A DNA stretch of 7,337 bases from Hyphomicrobium sp. (GCA_030598645.1 JAUVPN010000137.1:1-7337); one strand, 5' to 3'. Positions 1 through 5,770 are shown, counted from the first letter of the stretch. Numbers and translations: made by a program. The notes: generated from the sequence alone by a model not told the origin.

Positions 1-184
1 CAAGATCTGCGATCAGCCCCTGGAACTCCGCCGGATCCTCACCCTCAAGAAGCAAACGTGAGCTGAAAAGACCGTGCTGAGTGGCGTTTTGACAGGCAAC
101 CGCTTGGCCGTTCTTGCTCTTCGGGCCGGTGCTATTTTTCGCATTCTCGCGGTTGGCTGCGAGTTGTCGCTCTGAGACTCCCAT
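1..184 (-). CDS. Uncharacterised protein, N-terminal part (NRENAKNSTGPKS / HGL family), runs off left edge
   Basis: Partial gene; about 61 codons are visible from ATG at 184 to the window edge. The translated N-terminus reads NRENAKNSTGPKS near residues 9-21, then QNATQHGLFSS and LLLEGEDPAEFQGLIADL. This resembles a widespread family with N-termini like 'NR.NA..STGPKT..GK...QNA..HGL' followed by 'LLPGED..EF..L...L'. To my knowledge the family has no known function, and I assign none. A G-rich Shine-Dalgarno-like stretch (complement of 190-194) lies 5 nt before the ATG. The overlapping longer reading frame at 13-261 on the same strand shows no family resemblance and was rejected. The gene is divergent from the cargo operon at 405, and a perfect palindrome at 199-211 lies just upstream of its start. 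Confidence 0.72.
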   Translation of the reverse strand, partial: MGVSERQLAANRENAKNSTGPKSKNGQAVACQNATQHGLFSSRLLLEGEDPAEFQGLIADL

Positions 185-198
185 TGCTTCCCCCAAAA

Positions 199-211
199 GC
201 AAATCATTTGC
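199..211. promoter_or_regulatory. Palindrome GCAAAT-C-ATTTGC, possible operator
   Basis: Perfect 6-1-6 inverted repeat 15 bp upstream of the start codon of the minus-strand gene ending at 184. A further GCAAAT half-site occurs at 222-227. The position would suit a repressor site for that gene, but no binding protein is known and the call rests only on symmetry and location. Confidence 0.25.
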
Positions 212-271
212 GAGAGTCTAGGCAAATTGATTGTCGTCGTCAGCTGTGCGGGGATACACACGTTTCAGTGA

Positions 272-293
272 TTGACACCGACGCGCAGGCGTC
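272..293 (+). promoter_or_regulatory. Possible -35 (TTGACA) with overlapping inverted repeat
   Basis: A consensus TTGACA lies at 272-277, but no good -10 follows at 16-18 nt. Immediately downstream, GACGC-GCAG-GCGTC (280-293) is a perfect 5-4-5 inverted repeat that would sit between -35 and -10. It is upstream of the cargo operon at 405. A second weak stem lies at 321-343 (8 bp including one G-U, 7-nt loop). Together these suggest a controlled leader for the cargo genes, at low certainty because the -10 is not recognisable. Confidence 0.25.
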
Positions 294-404
294 ATCCATG
301 TGTTCCAAGACTGCTGAGCATCAGGGTCCCTAAGAGATCCTGACCACTAGTGTTCGAGCCCGCTTCTGGCCGGCGGTCACCATTCGTTTGCCAGTGAGTT
401 CGCG

Positions 405-1184
405 ATGGGACATGTCAGGCTAAAGACATTTCCGAAAGGCCGATCTTGGAACCAAGTCGTCGAATTGCTCGACGAAGGTGCATCCGCCGCCGAAATTGCG
501 GCAGCATCGGCACGAGCCGCGAACGGTGAGCTTAGCAAGGCTGAGTCCGACCCAGCGCTCAGGCACGCGGTGTGGTTGCTGAGCCAGCTTCCAGCGGCTG
601 CTCGGAGCGCAAATTACGTCGGCGCACTGAATTCACTTGGCCTTCATGCCAGCGCTGCGCCGTCTCTCATGGGCCTATTGGCCGCTTTCGAACAGGCGGT
701 CGACAGCGAGGCCCGCAAAAGAGGTGGGAGAACCGACCTCGGCGAGATGGCGCAGCTTGCCGCTGCCGCAAGCCTGACTCGTGGCATCGCGCCCGATCTT
801 CCTTCCATGTTCGAGACGACTGCCACCGACGTGCAATCAGCGATTGGCAAGCTCGGGTCCCGAGATCGGTTCGCGCATCTTTCGCGCAGCTTCTTTGCCG
901 AGCTCATTAAGCGCAGCCTGGAGTACTACCTCAGTCGCGCATACGCCAATCACGTCGGCCCGGGTGAGGCATTCGCATCGATTGACGAGCAGGCGGAATT
1001 TCGCCGCGAGCTCGACCTCCACTGCCATGAGACGGCGCTGATCGTCGAGCGCTATGCGGCGGAATGGTATCAGAAGGCCAATTTTGAAGGCGGCATCGCG
1101 CCGGCGAATGCGGAAGATTTTGCCCGGACGGCGTTTCGCAAGATCCGCAGCGAGTTGAGTCATCGGGGCCAATCCGATGGCTGA
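405..1184 (+). CDS. Uncharacterised helical protein coupled to a QueC-like enzyme
   Basis: 259 residues, function unknown. The sequence is Ala-rich and looks mostly alpha-helical, with no signal peptide or membrane span; it should be cytosolic. No catalytic motif is recognisable. The N-terminus is Met-Gly-His-Val-Arg-Leu; removal of Met would expose a glycine. The C-terminal half (about 150-250) has amphipathic helices rich in charged and aromatic residues, for example RSFFAELIKRSLEYYLSRAY. The last 8 nt overlap the start of the QueC-like gene, indicating translational coupling and a joint function. The ATG at 405 has only a weak purine stretch (AGTGAG, 393-398) before it; the frame is open back to a stop at 348 but has no better start. 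By analogy with partners of QatC and Cap9 it could be the substrate or structural partner of the QueC-like enzyme. That is inference; I see no sequence match to QatB. Confidence 0.82.
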   Translation: MGHVRLKTFPKGRSWNQVVELLDEGASAAEIAAASARAANGELSKAESDPALRHAVWLLSQLPAAARSANYVGALNSLGLHASAAPSLMGLLAAFEQAVDSEARKRGGRTDLGEMAQLAAAASLTRGIAPDLPSMFETTATDVQSAIGKLGSRDRFAHLSRSFFAELIKRSLEYYLSRAYANHVGPGEAFASIDEQAEFRRELDLHCHETALIVERYAAEWYQKANFEGGIAPANAEDFARTAFRKIRSELSHRGQSDG

Positions 1185-3060
1185 GTGGACCTACTTCTGC
1201 GGCACGGATCCTCCGAAGAGAATGCCGAAGAATGGTAAGCTTCTACAAAACTTCGGCGACCGCCCGAATGTGAAAATCGAGCCCCTTGCCATCAGCACAG
1301 CGCTCGTAAGTGCAGTCCCAGACCGCCTCCTCGACCTAATGGATATTGCGTCTTATGTGTTCGCTGCTGATCGATTAACGACGCGGGGTGGTCCTTCTGG
1401 CCGCCGAATGGGCTCGGATTGGTACAGGGCGATGCATTGTCGCATTGCTGTGCGCGAACCAGCTCACTGGCAATCCCGGGAGTTGGTGCAGGCCCTTAAG
1501 GACTTGCTGGGCTTCATGTCAGGCGACGAATTCAGTTTCGAGTTCGAAAAGTCAGAGCAACCTGCGGACGTGCAAGGCTACCTCAATTTCGGCAACGATG
1601 ACCTCGACGCCCGTCCGACAGCACCGATGATCCTGTTCTCAGGGGGGCTTGATTCCCTCGCCGGCGCCCTTGAGGAGTTGTGCGGAACGCAACATCGTGT
1701 GGTTTTGATCACCCATCGATCATCGCCAATTATGACTGGCTGCCAGGACGAGCTAGTCGAAAAGCTGAGAAGAAATTTCCCGGGGCGCATTCTTTATATT
1801 CCAGTTCGCATGAATTTGCCTGGTGGCCCAAAAAAAACAGAATCCAGCCAGCGTACGAGAACATTCTTGTTCTCAGCTATTGCCGGTTCGGTGGCTTCCT
1901 TACTTAGCGCGCCAGGTATTCGCTTCTACGAAAATGGGATTATGGGCCTAAACTTGCCTATCTCGCAGCAAGTAGTCGGCACGGCAGCAACACGCTCCAC
2001 ACACCCACGAACGCTGAGCGAGATGAGTGTCTTTCTTGGGCAGGCTCTAGGCCAACCTTGCTTCGTTGATAACCCTTTTGTGCAGAAAACAAAGTCGGAG
2101 GTTCTTAAGCTCATCAACGAAAAAGGTCTGGCAGATCTGATTGCATCCACAATCAGTTGCACCAGAGTTCGACCGCGGGTGAAAAACAAGACACACTGTG
2201 GCGCCTGTGTTCAATGCCTACATCGGCGCTTTGCCACGCTCGCCGCCAAACTTGCAGCGCATGACCCCCCAGAGCGCTATGCTCTCGACTTGTTCACGTC
2301 TGAGCGAGACGCTGGACACGACCGTACGATGGCCATCGAGTTCGTCCGAAGTGCACGCGAGTATCTTCATCTGACAGATGAGGGCTTCGTCTCCATGTTT
2401 TCGGGAGAGCTGTCGCGCTTAGTCAACGTCTCAGCCGAAGCACCTGGCGATGACTACTTGCGTGCCATGTTCGACCTTCATCGACGACACGGAGAACAGG
2501 TCGCAAGCGTCCTCAAAGGGGCGATCGACGAGCACAAGGACAAGTTGTCGAGGGGAACGCTTCCGCCGGGCTGCCTTCTGAGCTGCGTCCTTGGCGCTCA
2601 AGGGGAGATTGCGGAATGGCTCACGATAGATCAGCAGGTTCCTCCCCCTCAGATTTCTCTCGATGCCTCAGACGTCGTGCTTGCAATCGATCAAGAGCAG
2701 AAACAGCTCCGCATCGAGGGAATGCCGCCGATAAATATTGCACGCGGTTTCGAGATTATGCTGCTTCTTGCCAAACAGCATGAGTCCGACACCAGGTGCA
2801 AACGGATTCCTGTAAACTTCTCATTCGTTCCCTCCGCACGGCTCGAAGAGCAGTTGGGAATTTCGAATTACGCATTGCGCCGCCGCATCGAGAGACTACG
2901 TCGCAAGATTACCGCGGCCTTCCTTGGCTACTTGGGCCAACAAGCTGACCCTCAGCTAATCATCGAAAGCAGCCAATGGCAGGGCTACCGCCTGAACCCG
3001 CGAATTCGGCTCGTTGCATTGGGTGAGCTGAAAAAACCAGACCGTCACAACTTGCATTGA
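1177..3060 (+). CDS. QueC-like PP-loop enzyme with C-terminal OmpR-type winged helix
   Basis: 627 residues, against roughly 230 for housekeeping QueC, which makes preQ0 from carboxy-deazaguanine with ATP and ammonia. An N-terminal domain of unknown role (1-150) precedes a PP-loop ATP pyrophosphatase domain with SGGLDS at 155-160. Further conserved-looking blocks are SSQRTRTFLF (223-232), ENGIMGLNLPIS (252-263), ATRSTHP (271-277) and NPFVQKTKSE (299-308). A four-Cys zinc site is formed by C328, C341, C344 and C347 (HCGACVQC). These blocks match the divergent QueC-like group that includes QatC better than true QueC. After a helical linker, about 500-608 resembles the OmpR/PhoB winged helix: LRRRIERLRRKI at 567-578 and IIESSQWQGYRLNP at 595-608. 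The gene overlaps its upstream partner by 8 nt. No queD, queE, queF or tgt is nearby, so tRNA modification is unlikely. A role in anti-phage defence or protein modification is inferred. Confidence 0.85.
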   Translation: MAEWTYFCGTDPPKRMPKNGKLLQNFGDRPNVKIEPLAISTALVSAVPDRLLDLMDIASYVFAADRLTTRGGPSGRRMGSDWYRAMHCRIAVREPAHWQSRELVQALKDLLGFMSGDEFSFEFEKSEQPADVQGYLNFGNDDLDARPTAPMILFSGGLDSLAGALEELCGTQHRVVLITHRSSPIMTGCQDELVEKLRRNFPGRILYIPVRMNLPGGPKKTESSQRTRTFLFSAIAGSVASLLSAPGIRFYENGIMGLNLPISQQVVGTAATRSTHPRTLSEMSVFLGQALGQPCFVDNPFVQKTKSEVLKLINEKGLADLIASTISCTRVRPRVKNKTHCGACVQCLHRRFATLAAKLAAHDPPERYALDLFTSERDAGHDRTMAIEFVRSAREYLHLTDEGFVSMFSGELSRLVNVSAEAPGDDYLRAMFDLHRRHGEQVASVLKGAIDEHKDKLSRGTLPPGCLLSCVLGAQGEIAEWLTIDQQVPPPQISLDASDVVLAIDQEQKQLRIEGMPPINIARGFEIMLLLAKQHESDTRCKRIPVNFSFVPSARLEEQLGISNYALRRRIERLRRKITAAFLGYLGQQADPQLIIESSQWQGYRLNPRIRLVALGELKKPDRHNLH

Positions 3061-3125
3061 AAACGTCACGACTCTTATGGCCCAGACAATCTTTTCAATG
3101 GGTTGCCAGTAAAATGCGTCACTAC
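3043..3125 (+). repeat. Three direct repeats CGTCACNAC
   Basis: CGTCACAAC at 3043-3051, CGTCACGAC at 3064-3072 and CGTCACTAC at 3117-3125, with start-to-start spacings of 21 and 53 bp (close to two and five helical turns). The first lies in the last codons of the QueC-like gene and the others in the gap before the winged-helix gene at 3198. They could be binding sites for one of the DNA-binding proteins encoded here. The remaining 3061-3197 gap shows no clear terminator hairpin. Confidence 0.4.
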
Positions 3126-3197
3126 TTTTTCTAGCCCCGTGCATGGCTTTTGCGACTCGATGTTTGCCAAAATCGACGCCTGTAGCGTGAGGCGAGC

Positions 3198-3764
3198 ATG
3201 AGTGCACAGCGTAAGAGACGGCCGCGTCGGGGTCGGCGGCATGACAACAAAGGTCGAAGCGTCGGCGTGGCGCGCTTCGTCAAACTCGATCACTGGTTTC
3301 TCAAGACACCCGCCTGGCAGTCGCTACCGCCCGCGCCGCGTGCGCTCTACGTTGCGTTGGCCGAGCGCTACAACGGCTACAACAACGGTGAGATCTCGAT
3401 GTCGGTGCGCGAGGCGGCAGGGCTCCTCCATGTCGCCAAGGATACGGCGACGAAGGCGTTCCGAGAACTGGAAAACAAAGGCTTCATTAAGTGCAAGAAG
3501 TGCGGAAGCTTCAACTACACACTTCGGCACGCCTCAACATGGACTCTTACAGAGCACCCCTTGCCTGGTGAATTTGCCACGAAAGAATTCGCCAGCTGGC
3601 GGCCTGTAAATTTAGAACCCGATCCCAACTCAGAGACGCGATGTCCCAGAATAGGGACACCGAGCAATAACAATCATCCAATTCGGCTTCTCAGTGTCCC
3701 TAATTTGGGACAATCACCCCTGTTCTGCACAGGCCCGCGGTCCCAATCTGCGGCACACATATAA
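3198..3764 (+). CDS. Winged-helix DNA-binding protein of island type
   Basis: 188 residues. A very basic N-terminus (RKRRPRRGRRH, 5-15) precedes a winged-helix domain at about 27-120: RFVKLDHWFLKTPAWQSL, then ISMSVREAAGLLHVAKDTATKAFRELENKGFI as the helix-turn-helix, then a wing ending in WTLTEHP and FATKEFASW. This family is common on rhizobial islands near integrases, usually annotated only as helix-turn-helix protein; a replication-initiation or regulatory role is possible. The C-terminal tail (about 137-188) is low in structure and contains CPRIGT and VPNLGQ, encoded by two copies of the palindrome TGTCCC-N6-GGGACA read in different frames. The start at 3198 has GAGG 5 nt upstream (3189-3192). 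The stop codon overlaps a TATAAT sequence. Confidence 0.85.
   Translation: MSAQRKRRPRRGRRHDNKGRSVGVARFVKLDHWFLKTPAWQSLPPAPRALYVALAERYNGYNNGEISMSVREAAGLLHVAKDTATKAFRELENKGFIKCKKCGSFNYTLRHASTWTLTEHPLPGEFATKEFASWRPVNLEPDPNSETRCPRIGTPSNNNHPIRLLSVPNLGQSPLFCTGPRSQSAAHI
3642..3712. promoter_or_regulatory. Twin palindromes TGTCCC-N6-GGGACA inside the winged-helix gene
   Basis: Perfect 6-6-6 inverted repeats at 3642-3659 (spacer AGAATA) and 3695-3712 (spacer TAATTT), centres 53 bp apart. They lie in the 3' coding end of the gene at 3198. The palindrome is in a different codon phase in the two copies, so the conserved element is DNA rather than peptide. Likely binding sites for a dimeric protein, perhaps the one encoded by the same gene (inference). 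Confidence 0.6.
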
Positions 3765-3765
3765 T
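3760..3765 (+). promoter_or_regulatory. Possible -10 element TATAAT
   Basis: Perfect TATAAT overlapping the stop codon of the preceding gene. No convincing -35 is seen at 16-18 nt upstream. It could drive the leader and the recombination cassette that follows. Confidence 0.25.
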
Positions 3766-3789
3766 CTACCATGAGGGGAGGGACGACCG

Positions 3790-3822
3790 ATGACGACAGA
3801 AGTGAGACGCAGGTCACAATGA
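3790..3822 (+). CDS. Possible 10-codon leader peptide (MTTEVRRRSQ)
   Basis: A very short frame with an excellent Shine-Dalgarno (GGAGGG, 3777-3782) and a 7-nt spacer to ATG 3790. It contains three consecutive Arg codons (AGA CGC AGG), and its TGA overlaps the ATG of a 27-codon frame (3819-3902) as ATGA. That second frame contains the long hairpin at 3844-3898 and stops directly after it. The arrangement resembles an attenuator or translation-coupled leader, but such short frames also arise by chance. Confidence 0.2.
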   Translation: MTTEVRRRSQ

Positions 3823-3843
3823 AACACAGTCGACAGTTGGATT

Positions 3844-3898
3844 CCGCCCTGTGGGACGCGCGGAGACCCCAATATCGCAGCGCAGGCCCACAGGGCGG
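3844..3898. repeat. Large stem-loop with a perfect 12-bp stem
   Basis: CCGCCCTGTGGG (3844-3855) pairs perfectly with CCCACAGGGCGG (3887-3898). Within the 31-nt loop, GCGC at 3858-3861 can pair with GCGC at 3880-3883, extending the structure. No T-run follows in either direction, so it is not a typical intrinsic terminator. It lies in the 213-nt gap between the two winged-helix genes and could be an RNA leader structure, a protein-binding site or part of an origin. Confidence 0.6.
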
Positions 3899-3915
3899 GT
3901 AACGCGCTTAACCAG

Positions 3916-3928
3916 TTGAGCTTCTCAA
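3916..3928. promoter_or_regulatory. Small palindrome TTGAG-CTT-CTCAA
   Basis: Perfect 5-3-5 inverted repeat about 50 bp upstream of the recombination cassette start at 3978. Its position suits an operator for one of the winged-helix proteins, but the call rests only on symmetry. Confidence 0.25.
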
Positions 3929-3977
3929 TGACGATCAACCAGCGACGGTCAGATGTTGCAAACCAAGAGATGCGTGC

Positions 3978-4277
3978 GTGAAAGGAAAGATTACGGAAAA
4001 AAGCTTCATAAGTCTCTTGCTACTGGATTGGCTCATGAAGGCTGCACAGCTTCCCGGAAAGTCCTTGCACGTTGCCGTCGCGCTTTGGGCCATTGGGGAA
4101 TTGCAGAATTCGCACGTGGTCATGTTGTCCAACAGTACAAGCCTGCGCTTTGGCCTTGATCGCAATGCCAAATACCGCGCGCTGGCCTGGCTTGAGGAGG
4201 CAGGTCTCGTTTCGGTCGAACGAAGAATTGGTCGCGCGCCTCTCGTGACAATCCTGGAATGCAGGAGTGCGCCATGA
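3978..4277 (+). CDS. Small winged-helix protein of the recombination cassette
   Basis: 99 residues starting with GTG at 3978. The N-terminal half (LLLLDWLMKAAQLPGKSLHVAVALWAIGEL, about 13-42) is helical. The C-terminal half (about 56-93) is a winged helix: LRFGLDRNAKYRALAWLEEAGLVSVERR, then GRAPLVTIL as the wing. This small family is regularly found directly before an excisionase-like gene and a tyrosine integrase on proteobacterial islands; it probably regulates the cassette. The purine-rich AAGAGA about 8 nt upstream serves as a weak ribosome site. The TGA overlaps the next ATG (ATGA, 4274-4277), which implies translational coupling. A later ATG (codon 20) would cut into the conserved helical region and has no ribosome site. 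Confidence 0.75.
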   Translation: MKGKITEKSFISLLLLDWLMKAAQLPGKSLHVAVALWAIGELQNSHVVMLSNSTSLRFGLDRNAKYRALAWLEEAGLVSVERRIGRAPLVTILECRSAP

Positions 4278-4645
4278 ACCGGTCAAGCTGGCGACGATCA
4301 GAGCTTCAGCCGCGTGTTGTGCGGTTCCGCGACGCGCCCGCCTATCTGGGCATGGACCGCAACCGGTTTAATACCGAGGTGCGCCCCTTTCTGACAGAGG
4401 TACCTATTGGCGCACAGGGAATTGGCTTTGATCGCCTTGAACTCGATGCCTGGTTTGAGGACTATAAGTCCCGCAACGGGCGTCCCGCTCAGAAAGGAGA
4501 GAACACATGGGACGCAAACGCATACCCGGTCTCATTCAGCGGGCCGGGATCTGGCACATCGACAAGCGCATCTTCGGGCGGCGAATTTGCCAAAGCACTG
4601 GCACAGCTTGCAACGAAGAAGCAGAAAGATACTTCGCACGACTGA
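4274..4645 (+). CDS. Excisionase-like DNA-binding protein
   Basis: 123 residues. A helix-turn-helix region lies at about 14-60 (RVVRFRDAPAYLGMDRNRFNTEVRPFL, then IGFDRLELDAW), as in AlpA/Xis-like recombination directionality proteins and the family usually found before this type of integrase. The start at 4274 is preferred over an in-frame ATG at 4259 because AGGAG (4263-4267) sits 6 nt before it and it forms an ATGA overlap with the upstream stop. The C-terminal tail (about 78-123: SGTSTS, FAKAL, Lys-rich end) is encoded in the 139 nt that also code for the first ~46 residues of the integrase in another frame. That tail resembles the tail I recall in relatives, so both frames are probably expressed. 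Likely role: controlling excision direction with the integrase (inferred). Confidence 0.75.
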   Translation: MNRSSWRRSELQPRVVRFRDAPAYLGMDRNRFNTEVRPFLTEVPIGAQGIGFDRLELDAWFEDYKSRNGRPAQKGENTWDANAYPVSFSGPGSGTSTSASSGGEFAKALAQLATKKQKDTSHD

Positions 4646-5616
4646 TGGAAGAGATCCGCCAAGCTCAAATCTATGGCGTGAGGCCTGCGCGCACGTTCGA
4701 GCAGGCAGCGGCGAAGTTTGTGCACGAAAATCAGCACAAGCGGAGCCTGGCTAGTGACATTGTGCAACTAAAGCTGTTGATGCCTCGGCTTGGCCCTCTG
4801 CAATTGGATAAGATCCATATGGGTGTTCTTGAGCCCTGGATTGCCGCCCGGCAGAGTAAGGGACGATCGGCGGCCACGATCAACCATGGCTTGAAGATTG
4901 TCCGGCGGATTCTCAATTTGGCGGCGTCCGAGTGGGTCGATGATCACGGTCTTACCTGGTTATTAGCCCCTCCGAAGATCAAGCTGCTGCGCAATGCCGG
5001 ACAGAGGACGCCCTATCCTCTCAGCTGGGCTGAGCAGCGGCGGTTCTTCCAGGAGTTGCCTGAATACTTGGCCCAGTTGGCCCTGTTCGCAGTCAACACG
5101 GGGTGTCGTGATGGTGAAGTATGCCGACTACGGTGGGATTGTGAGGTTGAGGTGCCGCAACTCGGCACATCGGTCTTTATCATTCCCGGCGCACATGTGA
5201 AGAACGGGGACGATCGCTTGGTCGTGCTTAATCGCATCGCACGTTCCGTCGTCAACGCTCGGCGCGGCATAAACGCCGTCTACGTCTTCACGTGCGACGG
5301 TCGGCCGCTTTACCGGATGCTTACGTCGGGATGGATCCGTGCGCGTAATCGCGCCGGTCTTCCTCACGTGAGAATCCATGACCTCAAGCACACGTTTGGT
5401 CGCCGATTGAGGGCGGCGGACGTGAGCTTTGAGGATCGTCAAGATCTGCTCGGGCATCGCTCCGGTCGGATCACCACGCACTACTCGGCTGCCGAACTCG
5501 AAAGGCTCTTAGAGGCAGTCAATCGCATTTGCGATGACAATCGTGGCCGGCCTGAGCTTGTGGTGTTGCGCGGGTCCTTATCATTAGGGTCCCGCAAAAC
5601 TCCCGCAAGCGCGTAG
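4507..5616 (+). CDS. Tyrosine recombinase / site-specific integrase
   Basis: 369 residues. It recombines the island with its tRNA attachment site. The N-terminal part has a small basic domain (1-60) and a SAM-like core-binding domain (about 62-145). The catalytic domain (about 170-335) shows the box I arginine R201 (TGCRDGEVCRLRW), the hairpin lysine K232, H291 of box II (HDLKHTFGRRL), H317 (LGHRSG) and the nucleophile Y326 (THYS). In box II the usual second arginine (HxxR) is lysine, K294; I recall this variant in close relatives, so the enzyme may still be active. The ATG at 4507 has a strong AAGGAG ribosome site with about 7-8 nt spacing, although it lies inside the excisionase-like gene. 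The gene ends 38 nt from the 3' end of tRNA-Phe, the standard position for a tRNA-targeting integrase. Confidence 0.95.
   Translation: MGRKRIPGLIQRAGIWHIDKRIFGRRICQSTGTACNEEAERYFARLMEEIRQAQIYGVRPARTFEQAAAKFVHENQHKRSLASDIVQLKLLMPRLGPLQLDKIHMGVLEPWIAARQSKGRSAATINHGLKIVRRILNLAASEWVDDHGLTWLLAPPKIKLLRNAGQRTPYPLSWAEQRRFFQELPEYLAQLALFAVNTGCRDGEVCRLRWDCEVEVPQLGTSVFIIPGAHVKNGDDRLVVLNRIARSVVNARRGINAVYVFTCDGRPLYRMLTSGWIRARNRAGLPHVRIHDLKHTFGRRLRAADVSFEDRQDLLGHRSGRITTHYSAAELERLLEAVNRICDDNRGRPELVVLRGSLSLGSRKTPASA
5571..5594. repeat. Imperfect hairpin at the end of the integrase gene
   Basis: CGGGTCC and GGGTCCCG can pair around TTATCATTA with one T-T mismatch; extension through a G-U and two A-T pairs is possible. 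It covers the last codons of the integrase. No T-run follows on either strand, so it is not a clear terminator. It may be an arm-binding or folding site next to the attachment site. Confidence 0.3.
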
Positions 5617-5654
5617 CTAGTGTTGTCGCGTCTGAACTAAGGTTTTGAAATCAA

Positions 5655-5690
5655 TGGTGCCCAGGGGCGGAATCGAACCACCGACACCGT
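5655..5690. other. Inferred island attachment site (3' half of tRNA-Phe)
   Basis: Tyrosine integrases of this type usually recombine within the 3' part of a tRNA gene, which the island's end restores. The integrase gene lies directly outside the tRNA 3' end, which fits. The matching repeat at the other end is not in this window, so the exact crossover site cannot be defined. It should lie left of position 1. Confidence 0.5.
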
Positions 5691-5730
5691 GATTTTCAGT
5701 CACGTGCTCTACCGACTGAGCTACCTGGGC
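5655..5730 (-). tRNA. tRNA-Phe (GAA)
   Basis: 76 nt with encoded CCA (complement of 5655-5657). The acceptor stem GCCCAGG/CCTGGGC, D stem GCTC/GAGC, anticodon stem CGTGA/TCACG and T stem GGTGG/CCGCC all pair (one G-U in the T stem). The anticodon loop CTGAAAA gives GAA (5695-5697), decoding Phe. The T loop TTCGATT is canonical. The gene is intact despite the island at its 3' end. A promoter lies upstream at 5771-5799. Confidence 0.98.
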
Positions 5731-5770
5731 TTGAACTCTAGCTCTCTTAGCGCCGCGCCAAAGCTCGGCC

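Noticed and set aside
13..261. 82-residue open frame on the minus strand
   Set aside because: No family resemblance; the adjacent frame from 184 gives a recognisable conserved N-terminus.
351..385. tRNA-like 3' end (GTTCGAGCC ... CACCA) as a possible second attachment site
   Set aside because: T arm and acceptor do not pair, and it does not match the tRNA-Phe 3' half.
405..3060. Canonical QatABCD, type IV CBASS, Dpd or queuosine operon
   Set aside because: No QatA, QatD, CD-NTase, TGT, ParB-like or queD/E/F gene is seen in the window; only the QueC-like component matches.
3202..3609. 135-residue Arg-rich frame
   Set aside because: Shadow of the winged-helix gene in another frame, with composition typical of an off-frame translation.
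5617..5654. Intrinsic terminator between integrase and tRNA-Phe
   Set aside because: No GC-rich stem followed by a T-run on either strand.
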